From the NCBI RefSeq assembly GCF_946190275.1, contig NZ_CAMHZQ010000004.1:1-64000 (forward strand): a DNA stretch of 64,000 nucleotides, in the 5' to 3' direction. Numbering within the stretch: position 1 is the first letter of the stretch; each line of letters begins with the position of its first letter. The position numbers were made by a program, and so were the translations under genes. This document shows, in pieces, positions 27,021-38,732 of the stretch. The stretch is from Streptococcus mitis (GTDB lineage Bacteria > Bacillota > Bacilli > Lactobacillales > Streptococcaceae). A model generated the notes under the pieces. That model saw nothing but the letters and a program-made list of their open reading frames with translations, did not search any database and was not told the DNA's origin.

Positions 27021-27134
27021 TACTCAATGAAAATCAAAGAGCAAACTAGGAAGCTAGCCGCAGGCTGCTCAAAACACTGTTTTGAGGTTGCAGATAGAGC
27101 TGACGTGGTTTGAAGAGATTTGCGAAGAGTATTA
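27021..27134 (-). repeat. BOX-type repeat, shortened copy 3, inside the atp operon
   Basis: A 114-bp copy with the common ends TACTCAATGAAAATCAAA and GCGAAGAGTATTA, and the inner hairpin AAAACACTGTTTT. It lies between atpG and atpD, whereas other atp genes are 1-32 bases apart. It is transcribed with the operon and can fold into a long hairpin. Confidence 0.85.
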
Positions 27135-27178
27135 GGACCTAGTTGAGCTAGGAACCGACAGTATCTTATATAGAATAG

Positions 27179-28594
<1,416 letters not shown>

Positions 28595-28604
28595 GAGGTG
28601 ATCT

Positions 28605-29024
28605 ATGGCTCAGTTAACTGTCCAGATCGTGACACCAGATGGTCTCGTCTATGATCACCATGCCAGCTATGTATCGGTTCGAACTCTGGATGGTGAGATG
28701 GGGATCTTGCCACGACATGAAAATATGATTGCGGTTTTAGCAGTTGATGAAGTAAAGGTAAAGCGTATTGATGATGAAGATCACGTGAACTGGATTGCAG
28801 TAAACGGGGGCGTTATTGAAATTGCCAATAATACCATCACAATCGTTGCGGATTCTGCAGAACGTGCTCGTGATATCGATATCAGTCGTGCAGAACGTGC
28901 CAAACTTCGAGCAGAGCGTGAAATTGAAGAAGCACAAGACAAAAACTTGATTGATCAAGAACGTCGTGCGAAGATTGCACTGCAACGTGCCATTAACCGT
29001 ATTAATGTCGGAAAAAGACTATAA
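28605..29024 (+). CDS. atpC: ATP synthase F1 subunit epsilon
   Basis: A 139-residue subunit with the N-terminal beta sandwich ([33 protein letters not shown]) and a C-terminal helical hairpin rich in Glu, Arg and Ala that inhibits ATP hydrolysis. It is the last gene of the operon; a terminator begins at its stop. Confidence 0.95.
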   Translation: MAQLTVQIVTPDGLVYDHHASYVSVRTLDGEMGILPRHENMIAVLAVDEVKVKRIDDEDHVNWIAVNGGVIEIANNTITIVADSAERARDIDISRAERAKLRAEREIEEAQDKNLIDQERRAKIALQRAINRINVGKRL

Positions 29025-29059
29025 GAAAAAATGAACTTGAGTTATCAAGTTCATTTTTT
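29025..29059. terminator. Bidirectional terminator of atp operon and lactonase gene
   Basis: AAAAAATGAACTTGA pairs with TCAAGTTCATTTTTT around GTTA. A and T tracts on both sides serve the two convergent genes. Confidence 0.92.
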
Positions 29060-29067
29060 ATGGTTTC

Positions 29068-30081
29068 TTAAGGGGCAAAACTGATGCAGACTGCTTCTGG
29101 AACATGGAAGTCATTAGAAAGTTCTGCTAGACGTCCAGTTTCAGAATTGCGTTTAAAGACGGTTACATTGTCAGAGTCCTGATGGACAGCAATGACAAAT
29201 TCTTGGTCTGGTGTCAAATCAAAATCACGTGGAGTCTGACCATGTGTAGGAACGATTTCTAATAACTCTAAGCTACCGTCTGCAAGAATTGTATATACTG
29301 CGATAGAATCATGACCACGGTTAGAAGCGTAGAGGTATTTACCATCTTTAGAGAGACGAATAGCAGCAGTACCATTAAAGCCTTCATAACCGTCTGGTAG
29401 AGTTGAAATGACTTGCATGCGTTCAAATTCGCCAACACCATCGTAGATTAGAACCTCGATAGTGCTATTGAGTTCACAAATGAGATAAGCGATTTTATAA
29501 TGGTTATGGAAAATAATATGGCGTGAGCCTGCTCCTGGCTGGCTATGATAGGTATAGAGCTTAGATAATTTTCCTTCTGGATCAAGATCATAAGTAATTA
29601 CTTGGTCAGTACCCAAGTCGCAGGTCACTAGATAGTGGTCAGGTGTTAAATCTGTATAGTGAACATGTGGAGAAGCTTGATTTTCATGTGGACCTTGGCC
29701 ACTGTGTTGATCAACATCACTAAGTAGAAGACGACCATCTTCCTGACGTTTATAAACAAGGACCTGTCCCTTGTGGTAGTTGGCCGCATAAACCAAATCA
29801 CGCTTTTCATCAACGGCAACATAACAGTGGGGGGCTCCTTCTTCAACGACATGATTTAATAAAGTCCCGTCAGTTTGATAGGCTGCAATTCCTCCCTTAT
29901 CGTCTTGACTACCAACAGTGTATAAATGTTGGTGCTGGTCAAAGGCAAGGTAGGTTGGGCTTGGCTCAGTAGCAAAAAGTTCTAGATTTGAAAGCTGACC
30001 AGTTTCTGTATCAAAGTCTGCCTTGTAAATCCCTTGAGAAGTACGACGTGTATAAGTTCCAAAATAAACAGTTTCTTTCAT
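29068..30081 (-). CDS. Lactonase, seven-bladed beta-propeller (YbhE/Pgl-like)
   Basis: A 337-residue cytoplasmic protein with repeated propeller blades, for example YFGTYTRRTSQGIYKADF at the start and SRHIIFHNHYKIAYLICELN in the middle, and late PRDFDLTPDQEFVIAVHQDS. The family includes YbhE-type 6-phosphogluconolactonase, so the likely job is the second step of the oxidative pentose phosphate pathway, but other lactones are possible. I took ATG 30081 (AGAGGTAAAG upstream) rather than an in-frame start 17 codons earlier, which would add a hydrophobic stretch not typical of the family. Confidence 0.85.
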   Translation of the reverse strand: MKETVYFGTYTRRTSQGIYKADFDTETGQLSNLELFATEPSPTYLAFDQHQHLYTVGSQDDKGGIAAYQTDGTLLNHVVEEGAPHCYVAVDEKRDLVYAANYHKGQVLVYKRQEDGRLLLSDVDQHSGQGPHENQASPHVHYTDLTPDHYLVTCDLGTDQVITYDLDPEGKLSKLYTYHSQPGAGSRHIIFHNHYKIAYLICELNSTIEVLIYDGVGEFERMQVISTLPDGYEGFNGTAAIRLSKDGKYLYASNRGHDSIAVYTILADGSLELLEIVPTHGQTPRDFDLTPDQEFVIAVHQDSDNVTVFKRNSETGRLAELSNDFHVPEAVCISFAP

Positions 30082-30150
30082 AACTTTACCTCTATATAAA
30101 GATAAGACTATTATATCACAAAAACAAGCCAATTAAAGACATCCAATTAG

Positions 30151-30169
30151 ATGTAAGCACTTTAAAAAA
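30151..30169. repeat. 19-bp motif, copy 1, upstream of the peptide-binding lipoprotein
   Basis: ATGTAAGCACTTTAAAAAA is identical to 32316-32334. Near the -10 box, TTAAAAGTGC at 30231-30240 is roughly the reverse complement of its core, making an inverted pair about 70 bases apart. It may be a regulator site shared by the two promoters. Confidence 0.5.
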
Positions 30170-30237
30170 ATAATTGATTGTTTTTTTGAAAAATATAATA
30201 ATATTGAGATTGTTTTCCTTACTTTTCTTCTTAAAAG

Positions 30238-30246
30238 TGCTATAAT
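30238..30246 (+). promoter_or_regulatory. Extended -10 promoter of the peptide-binding lipoprotein gene
   Basis: TGCTATAAT with TATAAT at 30241-30246, 31 bases before the chosen ATG. No clear -35 at the right distance. Confidence 0.6.
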
Positions 30247-30277
30247 GAATCTATCAAATTTTAAAAGGAGTTTGACT

Positions 30278-32272
30278 ATGAAAAATCGTGTTTTCTTAGC
30301 AGCAGGAGTTGCTGTACTCTCGGCAGCTGTCCTAGCAGCGTGTTCATCTGGTAATGGTAATAAAGAAGCAACTAAACCAGCAACTAAACCAGTTACTTAT
30401 GCCTATGTATTCTCATCAGATCCTGTTACTTTGGATTATACAGTTTCTGGAAATGTCAGCACTAAACAGGTCACAGGTAACGTTATTGACGGTTTGCTTG
30501 AAAATGACCAATATGGGAATCTTGTTCCATCAGTTGCAGAAGATTGGACTGTTTCCAAAGATGGTTTGACCTATACCTATAAAATCCGTCAGGGTGTCAA
30601 ATGGTATACCAATGAGGGGGAAGAGTATGGTGAAGTCAAGGCTCAAGACTTTGTAACTGGTCTGAAGCATGCAGCAAATAAAAAATCACAGGCTCTTTAT
30701 CTCGTACAGGATTCTATCAAAGGATTGGATGACTATGTAAATGGGAAAACAACAGATTTTTCTACTGTTGGGGTAAAAGCAACTGACGATTATACTGTAG
30801 TCTATACTTTGAATCATCCAGAATCTTTCTGGAATTCAAAAACAACAATGGGAGTCCTTGCACCAGTTAATGAAGACTTTTTAGCTTCTAAAGGAGATGA
30901 CTTTGGTAAACCAACGGATGTAACGAGCATTCTATACAATGGGCCTTATCTCCTCAAAGGTCTTACATCTAAGTCTTCTATCGAAATGACTAAAAACCAA
31001 AACTACTGGGATAAACAAAATGTCTTTATTGATGATATCAAGTTATCTTTCTTTGATGGTCAAGATGCAGACTCTCTAGGTCGCGGTTTTGATGAGGGAC
31101 ATTATCCAGCTGCTCCACTCTTTAAAAACTCTGCCAACTATGAACGTCTAAAAGAAAAGTACAAGGATAATATTGTATATGGTCAACAAAGAGGTGGCGT
31201 ATTCTATATGTCTACTAATATTGATCGTGTGTCATACAATCACACTGCTAAAACAAGTGATACAGAAAAAACTTCTACTAAGAAAGCCTTGTTAAACAAA
31301 GATTTCCGTCAAGCCTTGGCTTTTGCGGTAGATCGTAAAGCAGGGATCTCTCAAGTATTTGGTGATGAAGTAGGACCTCGTAAGTTACGGACAAGTTTCA
31401 CTCCTCCAACATTTGTTCAAGTAGGAGATCAAACATTTGGTCAAGTCACTAAGACAGAATTGGATAAATTGGATAATGTCTGGAAAGATGTTAGTCTTGA
31501 TGATGCCCAAGATTCACTTCATAATGTAGACAAGGCTAAAGCTAAGTTTGAAGCTGCTAAGAAAACCCTTCAAGCTGATGGAGTCCAGTTCCCAATTCAT
31601 TTAGATTTGCCAATTTCTTCATCAAATCCAGATTTTATTCGTCAGGTTCAGTCTTATAAACAATCCATTGAGGAAGCCTTAGGCTCTGACAATGTAGTTG
31701 TTGATATTCAACAAGTTTCTGATGACGAATTGGGCAGTATGACTGTCCTAGCTACTTCCAATACCAATACCGACTGGGATATTAATGCAGTCAGTGGTTG
31801 GACTCCAGACTTTGCAGATCCATCGACTTATCTAGATGTATTTGATCCAACTTCAGGTCCAAGTCTCCTAAGTGCTCTTGGTGTGGCACCAGGAACAGAC
31901 AATCCAGTTATTAAAACAGTTGGATTGGATAAATACAAAGAACTGATTGATGATGCAAATAGTGAGAAAACAGACCTTCAAAAACGTTATTCCAAATATT
32001 CTAAGGCTCAAGCTTGGTTGTCAGATAGTGCACTTGTTATTCCAGTATACTCTGATGGTGCTCAAATGCTAGTGACGAAAATGGTTCCTGGCAGTGGTGC
32101 CGGTGGCTGGGTAGGTGACAAGACTAGTGAAAATAGCTACAAGTATCTGAAAATCCAAGATAAGATTGTCACTACTAAAGAAATGGATGAGTTCCGCAAG
32201 AAATTTGCTGATGAAAAAGCCAAATCCAATGCTGATTATCAGAAGAACTTAGACCGTCATATTCAAGACTAA
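30278..32272 (+). CDS. Oligopeptide ABC transporter substrate-binding lipoprotein (AmiA/AliA/AliB family)
   Basis: A 664-residue lipoprotein. The signal peptide MKNRVFLAAGVAVLSAAVLAAC ends in a lipobox LAAC for lipidation of Cys22. The rest is an SBP family 5 fold, with DGLLENDQYGNLVPSVAEDW and the paired GWTPDFADPSTYLD region typical of Ami-type peptide binders. ATG 30278 follows AAAGGAG; a start 11 codons earlier would spoil the signal peptide. No permease or ATPase genes are beside it, so it probably works as an additional receptor for the AmiCDEF permease, as AliA and AliB do. Which paralogue it equals is not decided. Confidence 0.9.
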   Translation: MKNRVFLAAGVAVLSAAVLAACSSGNGNKEATKPATKPVTYAYVFSSDPVTLDYTVSGNVSTKQVTGNVIDGLLENDQYGNLVPSVAEDWTVSKDGLTYTYKIRQGVKWYTNEGEEYGEVKAQDFVTGLKHAANKKSQALYLVQDSIKGLDDYVNGKTTDFSTVGVKATDDYTVVYTLNHPESFWNSKTTMGVLAPVNEDFLASKGDDFGKPTDVTSILYNGPYLLKGLTSKSSIEMTKNQNYWDKQNVFIDDIKLSFFDGQDADSLGRGFDEGHYPAAPLFKNSANYERLKEKYKDNIVYGQQRGGVFYMSTNIDRVSYNHTAKTSDTEKTSTKKALLNKDFRQALAFAVDRKAGISQVFGDEVGPRKLRTSFTPPTFVQVGDQTFGQVTKTELDKLDNVWKDVSLDDAQDSLHNVDKAKAKFEAAKKTLQADGVQFPIHLDLPISSSNPDFIRQVQSYKQSIEEALGSDNVVVDIQQVSDDELGSMTVLATSNTNTDWDINAVSGWTPDFADPSTYLDVFDPTSGPSLLSALGVAPGTDNPVIKTVGLDKYKELIDDANSEKTDLQKRYSKYSKAQAWLSDSALVIPVYSDGAQMLVTKMVPGSGAGGWVGDKTSENSYKYLKIQDKIVTTKEMDEFRKKFADEKAKSNADYQKNLDRHIQD

Positions 32273-32275
32273 TCG

Positions 32276-32301
32276 AATCTCCTCTTTTGAGGAGATTTTT
32301 T
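32276..32301 (+). terminator. Terminator of the peptide-binding lipoprotein gene
   Basis: The perfect 9-bp stem AATCTCCTC/GAGGAGATT with TTTT loop and T tail. Confidence 0.92.
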
Positions 32302-32315
32302 ATGTCGCGGTCTCC

Positions 32316-32334
32316 ATGTAAGCACTTTAAAAAA
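32316..32334. repeat. 19-bp motif, copy 2, upstream of the AI-2E family gene
   Basis: Identical to 30151-30169. It ends about 20 bases before the extended -10 of the next promoter, a position where it would overlap the -35 region and act as an operator. Confidence 0.5.
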
Positions 32335-32354
32335 GAGTTATTTTGATTTAAAAA

Positions 32355-32363
32355 TGGTATAAT
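32355..32363 (+). promoter_or_regulatory. Extended -10 promoter of the AI-2E family gene
   Basis: TGGTATAAT with TATAAT at 32358-32363, 26 bases before the ATG; GAAAGGAAG ribosome site follows. Confidence 0.6.
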
Positions 32364-32389
32364 GGGAGAACAATAGAAAGGAAGTATTT

Positions 32390-33556
32390 ATGGAGCAAAA
32401 AGAGAAACATTTTAGCCTATCTTGGTTTTTCAAGTGGTTTTTGGATAACAAGGCCATTACGGTATTTTTGGTAACCTTATTATTGGGACTGAATCTTTTT
32501 ATTTTAAGTAAGATTAGTTTTCTATTTTCACCTGTTTTAGACTTTTTGGCAGTCGTGATGTTGCCAGTTATTCTATCTGGTTTGCTATATTATTTATTAA
32601 ATCCTATTGTTGATTGGATGGAGAAGCATAAGGTTAATCGTGTCATAGCAATCAGTACTGTTTTTGTGATTATCGCTCTTTTTATCATTTGGGGCTTGGC
32701 AGTAGCGATTCCAAATCTGCAACGTCAGGTCTTAACATTTGCAAGAAATGTACCAATCTACCTTGAAGATGCTGATAGGGTTATTGATGATTTGGTAACC
32801 AAGCGTTTACCAGATGATTTCAGGCCTCAGTTAGAACAAGTTTTGACAAACTTCTCTAGTCAGGCTACAGTTTGGGCGAGCAAGGTTTCTTCTCAGGCAG
32901 TAAACTGGGTGAGTGCCTTTATTAGCGGGGCTTCTCAAGTGATTGTTGCCTTGATTATCGTTCCGTTCATGCTCTTTTATCTCTTACGTGATGGAAAAGG
33001 ACTACGTCACTATTTGACCCAATTCATGCCAACGAAATTGAAAGAACCTGTTGGACAAGTTTTATCAGATGTGAATCAGCAGTTGTCCAACTATGTTCGA
33101 GGGCAAGTGACAGTGGCTATTATTGTTGCGGTAATGTTTATGATCTTCTTCAAGATCATTGGTCTACGCTATGCGGTTACGCTGGGTGTTACTGCTGGTA
33201 TTCTAAATCTGGTTCCTTATCTTGGTAGCTTCTTAGCCATGCTCCCTGCTCTAGTATTGGGTTTGATTGCTGGTCCAGTCATGCTTTTGAAAGTAGTGAT
33301 TGTCTTTATCGTAGAACAAACTATTGAAGGCCGTTTTGTCTCTCCATTGATTTTGGGAAGTCAATTAAACATCCATCCTATTAATGTTCTCTTTGTCTTG
33401 TTAACTTCGGGCTCTATGTTTGGTATCTGGGGAGTCTTGCTTGGTATTCCGGTTTATGCCTCTGCTAAGGTTGTCATTTCAGCTATTTTCGAATGGTATA
33501 AGGTAGTCAGTGGTCTATATGAAGTAGAGGGAGAGGAAGTCAAGAGTGAACAATAG
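32390..33556 (+). CDS. AI-2E family (TqsA/PerM-like) membrane protein
   Basis: A 388-residue protein with about eight membrane spans: two near the N-terminus, a pair at 60-110, a soluble loop, and a C-terminal block with YLGSFLAMLPALVLGL and the PxxxG-type FVSPLILGSQLNIHPINVLF motif. Family members have been linked to AI-2 or indole efflux and to sodium/proton exchange; the cargo here is not known. It overlaps the TPR gene downstream by 11 bases, so the two are co-translated. Confidence 0.85.
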   Translation: MEQKEKHFSLSWFFKWFLDNKAITVFLVTLLLGLNLFILSKISFLFSPVLDFLAVVMLPVILSGLLYYLLNPIVDWMEKHKVNRVIAISTVFVIIALFIIWGLAVAIPNLQRQVLTFARNVPIYLEDADRVIDDLVTKRLPDDFRPQLEQVLTNFSSQATVWASKVSSQAVNWVSAFISGASQVIVALIIVPFMLFYLLRDGKGLRHYLTQFMPTKLKEPVGQVLSDVNQQLSNYVRGQVTVAIIVAVMFMIFFKIIGLRYAVTLGVTAGILNLVPYLGSFLAMLPALVLGLIAGPVMLLKVVIVFIVEQTIEGRFVSPLILGSQLNIHPINVLFVLLTSGSMFGIWGVLLGIPVYASAKVVISAIFEWYKVVSGLYEVEGEEVKSEQ

Positions 33557-34775
33557 TCAACAGATGTTACAGGCTTTGGAAGAGCAAGATTTAGCCAAGG
33601 CTGAGCATTATTTCGCCAAAGCTTTAGAAAATGATTCAAGTGACCTTCTGTATGAGTTGGCAACTTATCTTGAAGGGATTGGTTTTTATCCTCAGGCCAA
33701 GGAAATTTACCTGAAAATCGTAGAGGATTTCCCAGAGGTTCATCTTAATCTAGCAGCAATTGCTAGCGAGGATGGTCAAATTGAGGAAGCCTTTGCCTAT
33801 CTTGAGGAAATCCAAGCTGACAGTGACTGGTATGTTTCGGCTTTGGCTCTAAAAGCAGACCTTTACCAGTTGGAAGGTTTGACAGATGTGGCGCGTGAGA
33901 AATTGCTGGAGGCTTTGAGTTATTCAGATGATCCTCTCTTGATATTGGGTTTGGCAGAATTAGATAGTGAATTGGAAAATTACCAAGAGGCCATTCAAGG
34001 CTATGCCCAGTTAGATAATCGCTCGATTTATGAGCAAACGGGCATTTCCACCTATCAACGAATTGGCTTTGCCTATGCCCAGTTAGGGAAATTTGAAACG
34101 GCCACAGAGTTTTTAGAAAAAGCCCTGGAGTTAGAATACGATGATCTAACAGCTTTTGAGCTGGCCAGCCTTTACTTTGATCAAGAAGAATATCAAAAAG
34201 CTGTCCTCTACTTTAAGCAGATCGATACCATTTCTCCTGCCTTTGAAGGTTATGAGTATGGATATAGCCAGGCCTTACATAAGGAACACCAAGTTCAAGA
34301 AGCCCTGCGTATCGCTAAGCAAGGCTTGGAGAAAAATCCTTTTGAAACAAGACTCTTGTTAGTAGCTTCACAATTTTCCTATGAATTGCATGATGCTAGT
34401 GGAGCAGAGAACTACCTCCTTACTGCTAAAGAAGATGCTGAGGATACGGAAGAAATCTTACTCCGTCTAGCAACTATTTATCTGGAGCAGGAGCGTTATG
34501 AAGACATTCTAGACTTGCAAAGTGAGGAGCCAGAAAATCTCTTGACCAAGTGGATGATTGCTCGTTCCTATCAAGAAATGGACGATTTGGATACTGCCTA
34601 TGAGCTTTACCAAGAGTTGGCAGAAGATTTAAAGGACAATCCAGAGTTTCTGGAACACTATATCTATCTCTTGCGTGAATTGGGCTACTTTGAGGAAGCA
34701 AAAGTCAATGCACAAGCTTACTTAAAACTGGTTCCAGATGATGTGCAAATGCAAGAATTGTTTGAGAGATTGTAA
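33546..34775 (+). CDS. Tetratricopeptide (TPR) repeat protein
   Basis: A 409-residue all-helical cytoplasmic protein built from about ten TPR-like pairs (for example LGKFETATEFLEKALELEYD and EEYQKAVLYFKQI), very acidic. It looks like the YpiA-type proteins of Firmicutes. TPRs hold protein partners; none is identified. The start is GTG 33546, preceded by GAGGAAG and overlapping the membrane gene upstream; an ATG six codons later is an alternative. Confidence 0.8.
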   Translation: MNNSQQMLQALEEQDLAKAEHYFAKALENDSSDLLYELATYLEGIGFYPQAKEIYLKIVEDFPEVHLNLAAIASEDGQIEEAFAYLEEIQADSDWYVSALALKADLYQLEGLTDVAREKLLEALSYSDDPLLILGLAELDSELENYQEAIQGYAQLDNRSIYEQTGISTYQRIGFAYAQLGKFETATEFLEKALELEYDDLTAFELASLYFDQEEYQKAVLYFKQIDTISPAFEGYEYGYSQALHKEHQVQEALRIAKQGLEKNPFETRLLLVASQFSYELHDASGAENYLLTAKEDAEDTEEILLRLATIYLEQERYEDILDLQSEEPENLLTKWMIARSYQEMDDLDTAYELYQELAEDLKDNPEFLEHYIYLLRELGYFEEAKVNAQAYLKLVPDDVQMQELFERL

Positions 34776-34787
34776 GAATATATTTTT

Positions 34788-34825
34788 AAAACTGTATCTT
34801 ATCATTTTTGATAGATATAGTTTTT
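34788..34825 (+). terminator. Terminator of the AI-2E/TPR operon
   Basis: AAACTGTATCTTATC pairs with GATAGATATAGTTT around a T-rich loop, followed by T residues. Confidence 0.8.
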
Positions 34826-34913
34826 CTTTTTAAAGAGAATTTTTTTACAAAAATTCTTGGTTATTTTGTTTATTTATGCTATAATAGGAGCAATTATTTT
34901 TAGGAGGTGCAGT

Positions 34914-35555
34914 ATGTCTTATTTGTTTGAGATATTACCGAGTTTATTGAGCGGTGCAAGCATGACTTTGCAGGTTTTTGCACTGGTCTTGATTTTTTCT
35001 ATTCCCTTGGGTGTTTTGATTGCCTTTGCCTTGCAAGTCCATTGGAAGCTCCTCCATCATCTGATTAACATTTACATTTGGATTATGCGAGGCACACCCT
35101 TGCTCTTGCAATTGATTTTTATCTATTATGTTCTCCCAAGTGTTGGGATTCGTTTGGATCGTCTTCCTGCGGCTATTATTGCTTTTGTTCTCAATTATGC
35201 GGCTTACTTTGCTGAAATTTTCCGTGGAGGGATTGATACCATTCCTAAAGGTCAATATGAGGCTGCTAAGGTCTTGAAGTTTAGTCCTTTTGCCACAGTG
35301 CGCTATATTATTTTGCCTCAGGTGACCAAGATTGTTCTTCCTAGTGTCTTTAATGAAGTCATGAGTTTGGTCAAGGATACATCTCTGGTCTATGCTCTAG
35401 GAATTTCAGATCTTATCTTAGCTAGTCGAACAGCTGCAAATCGTGATGCTAGTCTGGTTCCTATGTTCTTGGCAGGTGCTATTTACTTGATTTTGATTGG
35501 TATTGTGACCATTCTTGCCAAAAAAGTTGAGAAGAAGTACAGTTACTATAGATAG
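34914..35555 (+). CDS. Amino-acid (probably cystine) ABC transporter, permease
   Basis: A 213-residue HisM/GlnP-type permease with about five spans. The EAA-loop AAYFAEIFRGGIDTIPKGQ and GQYEAAKVL motif contact the ATPase. The ATG at 34914 follows a perfect AGGAGGTG; the longer frame starting at 34857 includes the promoter and is rejected. It heads an operon of permease, ATPase and binding lipoprotein. From memory the order and sequence fit the pneumococcal cystine importer (TcyB-TcyC-AatB), but substrate cannot be read from sequence. Confidence 0.88.
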   Translation: MSYLFEILPSLLSGASMTLQVFALVLIFSIPLGVLIAFALQVHWKLLHHLINIYIWIMRGTPLLLQLIFIYYVLPSVGIRLDRLPAAIIAFVLNYAAYFAEIFRGGIDTIPKGQYEAAKVLKFSPFATVRYIILPQVTKIVLPSVFNEVMSLVKDTSLVYALGISDLILASRTAANRDASLVPMFLAGAIYLILIGIVTILAKKVEKKYSYYR

Positions 35556-35564
35556 GAGGCTGCC

Positions 35565-36194
35565 ATGTTAGAATTACGAAATATCAATAAGGGATTTGGT
35601 GAAAAGCAAATTTTATCTAATTTCAGTCTAAACATTCCTGAAAAGCAAATCCTAGCTATCGTTGGACCTTCTGGTGGAGGTAAGACAACTCTCTTACGCA
35701 TGCTTGCGGGTCTTGAAACCATCGATTCAGGGCAAATCTTTTATAATGGAGAACCTTTAGAACTGGATGAATTGGAGAAGCGCAATCTACTAGGATTTGT
35801 ATTCCAAGATTTTCAACTTTTCCCTCATTTATCAGTTCTAGACAATTTGACCTTATCGCCTGTGAAAACAATGGGAATGAAGCAGGAAGAGGCAGAGAAG
35901 AAGGCGCGTGGTCTTTTGGAACAATTAGGACTGGCAGGACATGCAGATGCCTATCCATTCTCACTATCAGGTGGGCAAAAGCAGCGGGTGGCCTTGGCGC
36001 GTGCTATGATGATTGACCCAGAAATCATTGGCTACGATGAACCAACTTCGGCACTAGATCCAGAATTGCGCTTGGAAGTGGAAAAACTGATCTTGCAAAA
36101 TAGGGAACTTGGGATGACGCAGATTGTGGTTACCCACGATTTACAATTCGCTGAAAATATCGCAGATCAGATTCTCAAGGTTGAGCCCAAGTAG
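35565..36194 (+). CDS. Amino-acid (probably cystine) ABC transporter, ATP-binding protein
   Basis: A 209-residue ATPase with Walker A GPSGGGKT (about 35-42), signature LSGGQKQRVALARAM, Walker B EIIGYDEPTSALDPE and the switch His in VVTHD. It energises the permease encoded nine bases upstream. It is slightly shorter than typical polar amino-acid ATPases (about 240), ending soon after the H-loop. Confidence 0.92.
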   Translation: MLELRNINKGFGEKQILSNFSLNIPEKQILAIVGPSGGGKTTLLRMLAGLETIDSGQIFYNGEPLELDELEKRNLLGFVFQDFQLFPHLSVLDNLTLSPVKTMGMKQEEAEKKARGLLEQLGLAGHADAYPFSLSGGQKQRVALARAMMIDPEIIGYDEPTSALDPELRLEVEKLILQNRELGMTQIVVTHDLQFAENIADQILKVEPK

Positions 36195-36203
36195 GAGGTG
36201 CCG

Positions 36204-37043
36204 ATGACTAATAAGAAAATTGCTTTGGTATTGGTTTCGTTCCTGACTCTCTTTTTAACGGCCTGTACTCAGAAGGCTAGCGATCCAAAGCAGGATAACT
36301 GGGATAAGTATCAAGAGCAGGGAATCATTACTATTGGTTTTGACAATACATTCGTACCTATGGGATTTGAAGAAAAGAATGGCCAATACACAGGCTTTGA
36401 TATTGACTTGGCGCAAGCAGTTTCTGAAAAATTAGGTTTTAAAGTTCAATTTCAGCCAATTGACTGGGATATGAAGGAGACAGAACTGCAAAATGGAACT
36501 ATTGATGCCATCTGGAATGGCTATTCTGCCACTGATGAACGCCGAGAGAAGGTTGCTTTTAGCATTCCTTATATGGAAAATCAGCAAGTTCTGGTTGCGA
36601 AGAAAAGCCAGAAAATTCATTCAGTAGAGGATATGAAGGATAAGACTTTGGGAGCCCAAGCCGGTTCCTCTGGTTATTTGGATTTTGAAGCCCAGCCAGA
36701 CTTACTGAAAAATCGTGTAAAAGACCAGAAGGCTAATCAGTACCAGAGTTTTAATGAGGCCTTGATTGATTTGAAAAATGACCGGATTGATGCCTTGTTG
36801 ATTGACCGAGTGTATGCTAATTATTACCTCCAGTCTGAGGGTATATTAAATGACTACAATGTCTTTTCAGCTGGATTTGAAAGTGAATCCTTTGCGGTCG
36901 GAGTTAGACCAGCTGACAAAAGATTACTGCAAGCTTTAAATCAAGCTTTTATCGCACTATACCAAGAAGGAAAGTTCCAAGAAATCAGCCAAAAATGGTT
37001 TGGAGAAGATGTAGCAACCAAAGAAGTGAAAAGTAGAGATTGA
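36204..37043 (+). CDS. Amino-acid (probably cystine) ABC transporter, substrate-binding lipoprotein
   Basis: A 279-residue SBP family 3 lipoprotein. The signal peptide ends in LFLTAC (lipidated Cys about 21). The ligand-binding core shows GFDNTFVPMGFEEKNGQYTG, FDIDLAQAVSEKLG and the Arg/Asp ligand region AQAGSSGYLDFEAQ. ATG 36204 is close to AGGAGGTG; a GTG two codons earlier is less likely. The stop codon lies inside the stem of its terminator. Possibly equals pneumococcal AatB. Confidence 0.88.
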   Translation: MTNKKIALVLVSFLTLFLTACTQKASDPKQDNWDKYQEQGIITIGFDNTFVPMGFEEKNGQYTGFDIDLAQAVSEKLGFKVQFQPIDWDMKETELQNGTIDAIWNGYSATDERREKVAFSIPYMENQQVLVAKKSQKIHSVEDMKDKTLGAQAGSSGYLDFEAQPDLLKNRVKDQKANQYQSFNEALIDLKNDRIDALLIDRVYANYYLQSEGILNDYNVFSAGFESESFAVGVRPADKRLLQALNQAFIALYQEGKFQEISQKWFGEDVATKEVKSRD

Positions 37044-37064
37044 GTTTTTACTCAGTCTTTTTTT
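37036..37064 (+). terminator. Terminator of the amino-acid transporter operon
   Basis: GATTGAGT pairs with ACTCAGTC around TTTT, followed by seven T. The TGA stop codon of the lipoprotein gene (37041-37043) is within the 5' arm. Confidence 0.85.
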
Positions 37065-37069
37065 GCATC

Positions 37070-37098
37070 AAAAAATCCTCTGGCAAGTACCAGAGGAT
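37070..37098 (-). terminator. Terminator of lysS
   Basis: On the minus strand ATCCTCTGG pairs with CCAGAGGAT around TACTTG and is followed by T residues. Confidence 0.9.
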
Positions 37099-37104
37099 AA
37101 GTGA

Positions 37105-38604
<1,500 letters not shown>

Positions 38605-38701
38605 CTAGTTTTACTCAAAATTGAATACGATGAGTCATTTTTTGCGATACTCCCATTTTATCATAAATAAGTAAGAAATTCACGGATAATCTTTCAAAAC
38701 T

Positions 38702-38732
38702 AAAAAGAACTTGACGCTAAAATCAAGTTCTG
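38702..38732 (-). terminator. Terminator of the DUF368-ybaK-phosphatase operon
   Basis: On the minus strand AGAACTTGA pairs with TCAAGTTCT around TTTTAGCG, followed by TTTTT. It begins right after the phosphatase stop. Confidence 0.88.
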
